A DNA stretch of 21,370 bases, taken from Actinomycetota bacterium (GTDB lineage: Bacteria > Actinomycetota > Thermoleophilia > Gaiellales > F1-60-MAGs149). The notes under the pieces are model-generated. The model saw only the letters and a program-made list of their open reading frames with translations, made no database searches and had not been told where the DNA came from. This document shows, one piece after another, positions 15,896 through 21,370 of the stretch (the first letter of the stretch is position 1; each line of letters starts with the position of its first letter). The position numbers and the translations under genes are program-made. The DNA is taken from NCBI GenBank assembly GCA_947481755.1, contig CANKHS010000007.1, positions 1 to 21,370 of the forward strand, read 5' to 3'.

Positions 15896-16717
15896 TCAGG
15901 CCTCCTTGTCTACGGGCATCCTAGGGCGTTTGCGACGATCGCTTGCCGCTTGTACCCAGGCACGCACAGCGCGGTGTTCCACACAGCCCGCAGCGAGCAG
16001 GCCGAGGGCAACGGGAACCGTGGCGGGAAGCAGATCGAGCACGTTGAAGAGCAGCCCGAGTGCGAGGCCGGTGACTGCCGTGACGATCGTCGCCACCACC
16101 GTCGCACGCACGCTGACGGCCACGATTGCCCCCACCAGTGCGGCGAGGTAGGCATCGCCCCAGCCCATCGAGGCACCCACCATTTCGAGTTGTTGCAGCG
16201 CGGGGAGCCCCCGTGGTGGCACGGCCGTCGCGAGCGCGGTGGTGACCGGCTGCACCTGGATCGTGAGGACCTGCCAGACGTCGACTGCGGTTGCAATAAG
16301 GACGCCGGCCACCAGCGCGGCCCGTGGTGCGATCCAGCCCGTCAGTCGTCCCAGCGAGACGGCCGCAAGCACAATCAAGAGATCGCCCGCTAGCTGTGTC
16401 CAGCCAGTCGTCGGCAGCCGCCAGACGATGAGCCACAGAATCGGCGAGACGAGCGCGAGTGGCAGCGCGGCACGGCGTACGTGCCAGGCCGCAAACAGCG
16501 CCAACGGTGGCACGGCAAACGCCGCGAGCGCCGTGACGGCTCCAACCGCGCTCGGCACGGCACCCAAGAAGATCACCCCGCCGCCAATCGCAACCAGCGG
16601 CAAGAGGCCTAAGAGTGGGTGCCGCGGGATGCGCGGCAGCAGCGCAGGATCGCGGACCAGCGGAATGATCGCGGCCTGCAAGAGGACAACAACGAGGTAG
16701 GGCCAGCCGTAGGGCAT
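15896..16717 (-). CDS. Polytopic membrane protein with presenilin/SPP-like intramembrane aspartyl protease motifs
   Basis: A 273-residue, very hydrophobic protein with about eight or nine membrane segments and a short basic C-terminal tail. It has no obvious named family, but three motifs stand in the order and spacing of A22 (presenilin/signal peptide peptidase) proteases: an Asp in a membrane helix (D146, context TAVDVWQVL), a GxGD motif (GWGD, D188, context ASMGWGDAYLAAL) 42 residues later, and LLPAT-x-PVAL (229-238) about 43 residues after that, where SPPs have PAL. In eukaryotic SPP the matching context is YDVFWV, LGLGD and PAL. This is a pattern match only; a non-catalytic membrane protein remains possible. 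The ATG at 16717 is preferred over an in-frame TTG two codons earlier. TAGTCT lies 6 nt upstream, suggesting a leaderless mRNA. It leads the operon with gabD. Confidence 0.7.
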   Translation of the reverse strand: MPYGWPYLVVVLLQAAIIPLVRDPALLPRIPRHPLLGLLPLVAIGGGVIFLGAVPSAVGAVTALAAFAVPPLALFAAWHVRRAALPLALVSPILWLIVWRLPTTGWTQLAGDLLIVLAAVSLGRLTGWIAPRAALVAGVLIATAVDVWQVLTIQVQPVTTALATAVPPRGLPALQQLEMVGASMGWGDAYLAALVGAIVAVSVRATVVATIVTAVTGLALGLLFNVLDLLPATVPVALGLLAAGCVEHRAVRAWVQAASDRRKRPRMPVDKEA

Positions 16718-16723
16718 GGTCAA

Positions 16724-16729
16724 AGACTA
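16724..16729 (-). promoter_or_regulatory. Possible -10 box (TAGTCT) of the membrane protein-gabD operon
   Basis: TAGTCT on the minus strand ends 6 nt before the ATG at 16717. The same TARTCT-6 nt-ATG layout recurs before the 3D-domain gene. It matches TANNNT and would give a leaderless transcript. The -35 area is taken up by the GC-rich hairpin at 16735-16757. Confidence 0.4.
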
Positions 16730-16734
16730 CGGGC

Positions 16735-16757
16735 GGGACGGCCCGGGTGGCCGTCCC
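16735..16757 (-). terminator. GC-rich hairpin after tRNA-Pro, likely terminator
   Basis: GGGACGGCC (16735-16743) and GGCCGTCCC (16749-16757) are exact reverse complements with a 5-base loop. The hairpin starts 11 nt after the tRNA 3' end in the direction of its transcription. Downstream there is only a weak T-rich stretch (TAGTCTTTG, beginning six bases past the stem), which is also the presumed -10 of the next operon. Confidence 0.55.
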
Positions 16758-16767
16758 TCGCTGCTCA

Positions 16768-16841
16768 TCGGGGTACGCAGATTTGAACTGCGGACCTCTC
16801 CGTCCCGAACGGAGCGCGCTACCAGGCTGCGCCATACCCCG
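16768..16841 (-). tRNA. tRNA-Pro(CGG)
   Basis: A complete cloverleaf can be folded on the minus strand. The acceptor is CGGGGTA paired with TACCCCG, followed by discriminator A. Then come TG, the D-arm GCGC-AGCCTGGTA-GCGC, the anticodon stem CTCCG/CGGAG with loop TTCGGGA (anticodon CGG at loop positions 3-5), variable AGGTC, and the T-arm CGCAG-TTCAAAT-CTGCG. The C1-G72 pair is typical of bacterial tRNA-Pro. The 3' CCA is not encoded. It reads proline CCG codons. Upstream CATACT (10 nt before the 5' end) may be its -10. Confidence 0.96.
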
Positions 16842-16911
16842 AGCGGGCATGAGTATGCCAGAAATCCGGCCTCCGCCCCGTCGCCCGGCGCGGACAACCC
16901 GCACTTCGCGA

Positions 16912-16917
16912 TACCGT
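16912..16917 (+). promoter_or_regulatory. Possible -10 box (TACCGT) of the RNase J gene
   Basis: TACCGT ends 7 nt before the GTG at 16925 and overlaps the GTG at 16916. If it is the -10, the true start is GTG 16925 on a leaderless mRNA, and the protein begins MTDPIRITPIGG. Confidence 0.3.
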
Positions 16918-18280
16918 GTCGGTCGTGACGGATCCGATTCGCATTACGCCGATTGGCGGTCTCGGCGAAGTCGGGCGCAATATGATGGTCATCGAGCATG
17001 ACGATGTCCGTCTTGTAATCGACTGTGGCATCGGCTTTCCGCATGGCGACGATCGCGGCCTTGGCGTCGATATTTACCTGCCGGACGTACGCGCCCTTAA
17101 GGGTCGTCCTGTTGACGCGGTGCTTATTACGCACGCCCACGACGATCACGTTGCCGCTCTCGCGCATCTGATCCGCTCGGGCACGCCCATCGGCCGCATG
17201 ATCTCGCTGCCGTTTACGACTGCGATGGTCGAGGCCAAGCTGTCCGAGCACGACCTCCCGTTGCCGCCAATCCAGTCTGTGGCGCCTGGCGACCAGATCA
17301 AGATTGGCTCGATCACCGTGGAGTTCATCCGCGTCTCGCATTCGATCCCGGATCCGGCAGCGATTGCGATCACGACGAACCTCGGCACGATCGTGATCAC
17401 CGGCGACTACAAGATGGACGCGACGGGCCAAGACATCAAGCGTCAGGTCGACCGCAAGCGCCTCACTGCCCTTGGCGATGCTGGCGTGATTGCCATGCTT
17501 GGCGATTCGACGAATGCTCAACTGCCCGGCCGCACGCCCTCTGAGGCAACGACGATTGAGCCCATTAATGACGTCATCGATGAGGCTCAGGGCCGCGTTG
17601 TCCTGACCAGTTTCTCGTCGCAGATTGATCGCATCGACCACGCCGTCCGCGCCGCCGACCGCACGGGTCGCCAGGTCATGCTGCTCGGCCGCTCGGTGCG
17701 CCGTAACGTCAAGATTGCCGAGCGCCTGAAGGAAATGGTGCCGCCCAACCTGCCTGTCTTGGGTCGCCGCGATATCGCCGGCGTCAAGGCGCTGGTCATC
17801 TGCACTGGTTCGCAGGCCGAGGAATTTGCTGTTCTTGGACGCGCCTCCCGTGGCGAGCACCCCGACCTCAATCTTGGCAACGGCGACACGATCGTCTTCG
17901 CCTCGCGCCCCGTGCCAGGCAACGAGGGGCCCGTTGAGGAGATGCAGAACATGCTGCGCATGCGCGGCGCGCGCGTCGTCACGCACCACGATGCTGCGAT
18001 CCACGTGTCGGGCCATGCCCGTGCCGACGAAATCGTCGACATGATTCGCATGCTGCGCCCCACCAGTGTGATCCCCATCCACGGCGAGCCTCAGATGCTT
18101 GAAGCACAGGCCGAACTGGCGATCCAGAATGGCGTGACGGCAGATAACGTGCACGTCGGTTCGAATGGCGATGTGATCGAGGTCGATCAAAACGGGCTCC
18201 GTCTCGTTGACCAGGTCGAAGCGATTGCGATTCCCGCCGGCTCCGACGGCCTGCCGCTAGAAGCCGGGGAGCCGGGATGA
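16916..18280 (+). CDS. rnj: Ribonuclease J, short form lacking the C-terminal domain
   Basis: A metallo-beta-lactamase/beta-CASP exo- and endoribonuclease for mRNA decay and 5' processing. N-terminal IRITPIGGLGEVGRNM leads to the metal motif THAHDDH (72-78; usually HGHEDH). Further ligands are H142 in SHSIPD and D164 in TGDYKMD, followed by GDSTN (196-200). The beta-CASP part has TSFSSQIDR (231-239), CTGSQ (296-300), HVSGHA (363-368) and IPIHGE (386-391). The 454 residues stop soon after the lactamase domain closes, whereas typical bacterial RNase J has about 100 more residues as a dimerisation domain. The start is one of two GTGs (16916, or 16925 if leaderless). Its TGA overlaps the ATG of the Nif3 gene. 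A shift removing a tail is unlikely, since the next gene begins in the overlap with full homology. Confidence 0.93.
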   Translation: MSVVTDPIRITPIGGLGEVGRNMMVIEHDDVRLVIDCGIGFPHGDDRGLGVDIYLPDVRALKGRPVDAVLITHAHDDHVAALAHLIRSGTPIGRMISLPFTTAMVEAKLSEHDLPLPPIQSVAPGDQIKIGSITVEFIRVSHSIPDPAAIAITTNLGTIVITGDYKMDATGQDIKRQVDRKRLTALGDAGVIAMLGDSTNAQLPGRTPSEATTIEPINDVIDEAQGRVVLTSFSSQIDRIDHAVRAADRTGRQVMLLGRSVRRNVKIAERLKEMVPPNLPVLGRRDIAGVKALVICTGSQAEEFAVLGRASRGEHPDLNLGNGDTIVFASRPVPGNEGPVEEMQNMLRMRGARVVTHHDAAIHVSGHARADEIVDMIRMLRPTSVIPIHGEPQMLEAQAELAIQNGVTADNVHVGSNGDVIEVDQNGLRLVDQVEAIAIPAGSDGLPLEAGEPG

Positions 18281-19041
18281 GCCCGGTGCGGCTCGCGGAT
18301 CTTGTCGGCTGGTTCGACGAGACGCTCGCTGCCCAGTCGTTCCGCGACTACGGCCCGAATGGGCTGCAGGTCGTGGGCGCCGATCAGGTGTCGCGCGTCT
18401 GCACCGCTGTCTCCGTTTCCCTCGAGGTCATCGAGCGCGCCGCGGCCGACAATGCGCAGGTCTTGCTCGTGCATCACGGCCTCTTTTGGGATGGGGCCGA
18501 CGCTCGGATCGGACCACTCGAGCGACGACGCCTCGAGGCATTGTTCGCGGCAGATATTTCGCTCGTGGCCTACCACCTCCCGCTCGACGCGCACGCGACG
18601 CTCGGCAATAACGCGCGCCTCGCCGACCTGCTCGGCCTCACGCAGCGCCTGCCCTTTGGTGAGCATCAGGGCGTCGCGATCGGCTGGAGTGGCGCCCTAC
18701 CGGCAGCGACAACGGCCACCGAGCTTGCAGCCACCCTGGGTGGCCTAATCGGATCCACACCGCTGGTGTTGCCCGGTGGCGACCACCCCGTGCGGACGGT
18801 CGGCATTGTCTCGGGTGGGGCAGCACGCGATATCCGCCAAGCCGCTGCCGCTGGTCTCGATGCGTTTATCACCGGCGAGCCCAGTGAGGACGCCGCCTAC
18901 CTGGCTGCCGAACTCGGTGTTCACTTTATTGCCGCTGGACACAATGCGACGGAGACCGTTGGTGTTCAGGCCTTGGCCGAGGCAGCTGCGGCACAGTTTG
19001 GCCTCTCGACGTCGTTTCTCGCCGTCGACAATCCGGTCTAG
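18277..19041 (+). CDS. Nif3-like dinuclear metal protein (DUF34/YbgI type)
   Basis: A 254-residue member of the DUF34/NIF3 family, found in nearly all life and of unsettled role, sometimes labelled GTP cyclohydrolase 1 type 2 homolog. Metal ligands are visible: H66 and H67 in LVHHGLFW, D104 in YHLPLDAH, and H222 and E226 in AAGHNATE. The segment FITGEPSEDAAYLAAE (197-212) matches the E. coli YbgI branch, and the length is that of the short form without a PII-like insert. Its ATG lies in the ATGA overlap with RNase J, pointing to translational coupling. The role with RNase J is unknown; family work suggests metal or cofactor-linked functions. Confidence 0.92.
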   Translation: MSPVRLADLVGWFDETLAAQSFRDYGPNGLQVVGADQVSRVCTAVSVSLEVIERAAADNAQVLLVHHGLFWDGADARIGPLERRRLEALFAADISLVAYHLPLDAHATLGNNARLADLLGLTQRLPFGEHQGVAIGWSGALPAATTATELAATLGGLIGSTPLVLPGGDHPVRTVGIVSGGAARDIRQAAAAGLDAFITGEPSEDAAYLAAELGVHFIAAGHNATETVGVQALAEAAAAQFGLSTSFLAVDNPV

Positions 19042-19057
19042 CGGCAGCCCCGAGCGC

Positions 19058-19063
19058 TAGTCT
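19058..19063 (+). promoter_or_regulatory. Possible -10 box (TAGTCT) before the AMP-binding-like gene
   Basis: The same hexamer as before the membrane protein-gabD operon, here 10 nt before the ATG at 19074, in the 32-bp gap after Nif3. It would leave a leader of about three bases. No clear -35 is seen. Confidence 0.3.
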
Positions 19064-19073
19064 CGGCTGCACG

Positions 19074-19985
19074 ATGCACGACGCTGCCACACCACCCGCG
19101 ATCTGGGTACGCCACGGAACGCTCTGGCGCCCGTTCGACCGGGCCCTCGTCGCCTCGCGGGTGCATGAGTACGCCGGTGGCCTGCTCGAAGTTGGCTGCG
19201 CGTCCGAGAGCATTTTCGCGCTCGAGCACAACACGGACAGCGAGTCCCTCCTGCTCCTGATCGCCGCCCTCGAGATTGGTGTAACGATTCGCCTCGGCAC
19301 GGCCGATACTCCCTTTGCCGCCGGGTTCGCGACGACACCAATTCGGGCCGCCCACCTCGCGTCAGTCGCCCGGCTCGAATCGGTCTGTGTTCCCGTCGCC
19401 CCGCGCGAAGACTCAGGACGCAGCCTCGAACGCCTTGCCGCCCACGGTGTCCTCCATACCGCGCTGCGGACCGATGCCGTGCGCGAACGCACGCGCGAGC
19501 GCCACGGGCATCAACGCGCGCTGATCACGGCTACCAACGTGGACTGCACGCTCGGACAGCTCCACGCCGACATCACCGCCCTCCGCGCAGTCGGCGACCT
19601 CCTGCGCCCGGACGAAACGGTTTTGATCACGGTCCCTCTGGACACGCCGTGGGTCGTCACCGTCGCACTTGCCGCCGTCGAACAAGGCATACCGGTGGCA
19701 ATCGGCAGACTCGAGGACATTCCGTTGCTAAAGCCCGGCGTTGTCGTCGGCACGGCCGCTGATGCCGATGCCCTGGCCGAGACCACCACGGGCGGACCAA
19801 CCCTGCTGACGGCACTGTCTCGCCACCTCGGGCGCAGCCGCACGGCGCCACCGCCGCGCTGCCTGATTGTGGGTGACCACGAGGTACCCGCGAGCGTCTG
19901 CTCCCAGTTGCATCTCGGCGGCACGACAGTGCACCAGCTCGCAGCGGATGCCGATGGCTTTCTGCTGCCGCCTGAGGCTGACTAG
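19074..19985 (+). CDS. Degenerate AMP-binding (ANL superfamily)-like protein, probably non-catalytic
   Basis: A 303-residue protein without a clear named family. Its layout echoes the N-terminal half of acyl-CoA synthetases. FDRALVASRVHEYAGGLLEVG (21-41) resembles the early helix of the ANL fold. FALEHNTDSESLLLLIAALEIGVTIRL (48-74) resembles the segment where these enzymes have a nucleotide-site strand, the NSPE helix and an A-x-AGA turn. Residues 148-215 (ALITATNVDCTLGQL... through a VPLDTPWVVTVALAAVEQGIPVAI run) resemble the region of the P-loop and the next helix. The P-loop signature SGTTGxPKG is absent, reading TATNVDCTLG. The later adenylate-binding motifs and the C-terminal lid domain are missing too. 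It could be a pseudoenzyme, a decayed gene or a coincidental resemblance. Lies 32 bp after Nif3; the stop is one base from the second palindrome. Confidence 0.62.
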   Translation: MHDAATPPAIWVRHGTLWRPFDRALVASRVHEYAGGLLEVGCASESIFALEHNTDSESLLLLIAALEIGVTIRLGTADTPFAAGFATTPIRAAHLASVARLESVCVPVAPREDSGRSLERLAAHGVLHTALRTDAVRERTRERHGHQRALITATNVDCTLGQLHADITALRAVGDLLRPDETVLITVPLDTPWVVTVALAAVEQGIPVAIGRLEDIPLLKPGVVVGTAADADALAETTTGGPTLLTALSRHLGRSRTAPPPRCLIVGDHEVPASVCSQLHLGGTTVHQLAADADGFLLPPEAD

Positions 19986-19986
19986 C

Positions 19987-20033
19987 TGGATCAACTTTGC
20001 TTTGGGGTCTGACCCCAAAGCAAAGTTGATCCA
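19987..20033. repeat. 47-bp near-perfect palindrome with GGGGTCTGACCCC core
   Basis: Positions 19987-20009 and 20011-20033 are exact reverse complements around a single central T at 20010. The core GGGGTC-T-GACCCC (20004-20016) is flanked by TTT/AAA and GGATCAAC/GTTGATCC. It begins one base after the stop of the AMP-binding-like gene and ends 24 bp before the next ATG, in a stretch of co-directional genes. GGGGTC(A/T)GACCCC cores recur as dispersed palindromes in some bacterial genomes, sometimes near REP-associated transposases (recalled, not checked here). No transposase gene is in the window. No T-run follows, so a standard terminator is not supported. Confidence 0.95.
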
Positions 20034-20045
20034 CCAACCGTCGGG

Positions 20046-20051
20046 TAATCT
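20046..20051 (+). promoter_or_regulatory. Possible -10 box (TAATCT) of the 3D-domain gene
   Basis: TAATCT ends 6 nt before the ATG at 20058, predicting a leaderless mRNA; there is no Shine-Dalgarno. A -35 at 17 bp would fall inside the right arm of the palindrome (about 20023-20028), so the element may shape this promoter. Confidence 0.45.
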
Positions 20052-20057
20052 GAGCCC

Positions 20058-20414
20058 ATGCTGCGTCGTTTGTGCGTCCTTGTTGTCGCCGTCGCGGCGT
20101 TTGCTTTGCCTGCACTAGAGGCTGGCGCAGCCACACCAAAACCTCCCAAGCCGGGCTCGACGCTGAAGGTCACGTCGACGGCCTACGCGGGCCATCAACC
20201 CACCTTTACGGGCGCCAAAACGCGGCATGGCATCTGTGCGGTTGATCCCGACGTGATCCCGCTCGGCACGCGGTTTTACGTCCCTGGCTACGGCAAATGT
20301 CTGGCTGCCGATATCGGCAGCGCCGTCCAAGGCGCCTTCGTCGACGTCTGGGTTAAGGCCGAGCGTGCCGCGTTGCGCTGGGGCGTCCGCACCGTCACGA
20401 TCCGCTTTCTCTAG
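20058..20414 (+). CDS. Secreted 3D-domain protein (double-psi beta-barrel)
   Basis: A small exported protein of 118 residues. A signal peptide (1-25, basic MLRR, hydrophobic core, cut near AGA-AT) and a Pro/Lys linker precede one 3D domain (37-118). It reads VTSTAYAG, AVDPDVIPLGTRFYVPGYGKC, AADIGSAVQG and FVDVWV, with the three name-giving Asp residues at D63, D85 and D96 (DIG in place of the more common DTG). The fold is shared with lytic transglycosylase MltA and Bacillus YuiC/YocH, so muralytic activity on peptidoglycan is likely but not certain. Cys60 and Cys81 could form a disulfide. There are no LysM or other binding domains. Its TAG stop shares CTAG with the ligA stop. Confidence 0.88.
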   Translation: MLRRLCVLVVAVAAFALPALEAGAATPKPPKPGSTLKVTSTAYAGHQPTFTGAKTRHGICAVDPDVIPLGTRFYVPGYGKCLAADIGSAVQGAFVDVWVKAERAALRWGVRTVTIRFL

Positions 20415-21370
20415 GAGCTACTCCCGAGTAACTCGATAAAGGCCGCCTCGTCGAGGATCGGCACCCCCGCCTGCTCGGCCTTGGCCAACTTGGAACCAGC
20501 CTTGGCGCCCGCCACAAGATACGACGTCGCCTTCGAGACGGAACCGGTGGTCTTGCCGCCCAGTCGCTCAATCGCGGCATGTGCCTCGTCACGCGACATT
20601 CCTTCCAGCGTGCCCGTTACCACGAAGGTCATCCCTGTGAACGGGCCGTCGACCGGCAATTCGTCTTCACTCAGCGTCAGCGTGACGCCCGCCGCCGCGA
20701 GCGCCGCGACCTCCGCCTGGCGCTCCGGATCTGCACACCAGCCAGCGACGGCCTCCGCAATTACCATGCCGACGCCGTCAACCTCGGCGATCTCCTCCGC
20801 GCCGGCCTCGACGAGTCGTTCCATGGAGCCGAAGGCGCGCGTGATCGCCTGTGCCGTCACCAACCCAACGTGTGGGATACCCAGGCCAAACAACACGTTG
20901 CCAAACGGGCGTATTCGCGAGGCGGCGATCGCCTCGACCGTATTGCGGGCCGAGGTCTCCTGAAAGCCCTCAAGCGGCAGCAGATCATCGACCGTCAGCG
21001 CGTAGAGGTCACTCGACCGGCGCACCAGCTCGAGTTCGTAGAGGCGCTCAATCAGCTTCTCCCCCACGCCATCGATATCCATCGCGCTGCGAGAGACAAA
21101 GTGCTTGATGCCCTCGATGTCGCGACTCGGACAACGCGGGTTGACGCAGAAGTGCTTGGCGTCCTCTTCGTTCTTGACGACGGGCTCGCCACAGGCTGGG
21201 CAGTCGTCTGGCATGCGAAACACCTGCTCCGCGCCCGTGCGGTCTTCGAGCACGGGACCGAGCACCTGCGGGATCACGTCGCCGGCCCGCTGCACGATCA
21301 CGGTGTCTCCGACGCGAATGTCCTTGCGATTGATGTCCTCTTCGTTGTGCAACGTCGCATGCCGCACGAC
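20411..21370 (-). CDS. ligA: NAD-dependent DNA ligase, C-terminal part (truncated by window edge)
   Basis: Joins nicks in DNA using NAD in replication and repair. The window holds the last ~319 residues; the frame is open at the edge and the adenylation domain lies outside. Visible parts, numbered from the Met at 21367: end of the OB-fold (RHATLHNEEDI, RVGDTVIVQRAGDVIPQV, 2-35), zinc finger with C56, C59, C74 and C79, four helix-hairpin-helix repeats (about 95-225, including the EVDGVGMVIAEAV hairpin), and a BRCT domain (about 240-318) with FVVTGTLEGMSRDEA and GGKTTGSVSKATSYLVAG. All match LigA closely. This Met is internal, since RHATLHN is mid-protein in LigA. It converges with the 3D-domain gene at a shared CTAG. 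Confidence 0.96.
   Translation of the reverse strand, partial: VVRHATLHNEEDINRKDIRVGDTVIVQRAGDVIPQVLGPVLEDRTGAEQVFRMPDDCPACGEPVVKNEEDAKHFCVNPRCPSRDIEGIKHFVSRSAMDIDGVGEKLIERLYELELVRRSSDLYALTVDDLLPLEGFQETSARNTVEAIAASRIRPFGNVLFGLGIPHVGLVTAQAITRAFGSMERLVEAGAEEIAEVDGVGMVIAEAVAGWCADPERQAEVAALAAAGVTLTLSEDELPVDGPFTGMTFVVTGTLEGMSRDEAHAAIERLGGKTTGSVSKATSYLVAGAKAGSKLAKAEQAGVPILDEAAFIELLGSSS

Noticed and set aside
15896..16717. The GWGD protein as a type IV prepilin peptidase
   Set aside because: GxGD also occurs there, but the first Asp context, the later PAT-PVAL motif and the lack of any pilin or secretion genes fit the presenilin/SPP plan better.
15921..16904. A 327-codon minus-strand frame overlapping tRNA-Pro
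   Set aside because: Arg/Gly-rich frame-shifted reading of the membrane-protein gene; it would also have to be read through the tRNA.
16727..18190. A 487-codon open frame on the minus strand
   Set aside because: It runs antisense through RNase J and across tRNA-Pro, is rich in His/Arg/Asp as reverse shadows are, and shows no domain; RNase J motifs on the plus strand are unmistakable.

Overview
The window looks like an ordinary chromosomal stretch of a high-GC, single-membrane bacterium, most likely an Actinomycetota and possibly class Thermoleophilia (inference). Supporting points are the GC-rich codon use, two lipoprotein signal peptides, a tightly packed mfd - parvulin lipoprotein - mazG - eno block of a kind known from actinobacteria, a DUF3054 membrane protein, RNase J, NAD-dependent ligase, and several genes with a TANNNT box directly before the start codon and no Shine-Dalgarno, as in leaderless actinobacterial mRNAs. 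No prophage, CRISPR array, insertion sequence or defence island is visible.

Layout. Positions 53-8315 are all on the minus strand: mfd (transcription-coupled repair), a PrsA/SurA-like lipoprotein foldase, mazG (NTP pyrophosphatase with a remnant methylase N-terminus), eno (enolase) and, after 113 bp, a membrane-anchored NodB-type deacetylase. A divergent M20 metallopeptidase (8379-9710, plus) faces a Nit-type amidase and its upstream lipoprotein partner (minus). A 40-bp-arm perfect palindrome fills the gap between the M20 and Nit stops. An AT-rich divergent control region (about 11620-11737) leads to a small HTH/coiled-coil protein (plus), which converges on rsgA (minus). rsgA is divergent from a DUF3054 protein. 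That gene ends inside a CTAG shared with the stop of a minus-strand operon made of a polytopic protein with presenilin/SPP-like motifs, gabD and a quinone oxidoreductase.

Upstream of that operon lies tRNA-Pro(CGG) with a GC-rich hairpin behind it. On the other strand follow a short RNase J without the usual C-terminal domain, a translationally overlapped Nif3/DUF34 protein, a degenerate AMP-binding-like protein, a 47-bp palindrome and a secreted 3D-domain protein. The last of these again shares a CTAG stop with the minus-strand ligA, which runs off the right edge.

Most of the content is housekeeping: repair and ligation, RNA decay and ribosome maturation, glycolysis, nucleotide sanitation, and envelope folding and remodelling. 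The items most worth a second look are the presenilin/SPP-like candidate protease, the two large intergenic palindromes, the catalytically eroded ANL-like protein, the clipped RNase J, the vestigial methylase on MazG, and the repeated leaderless-start architecture. I see no multi-gene system here that I would call new.
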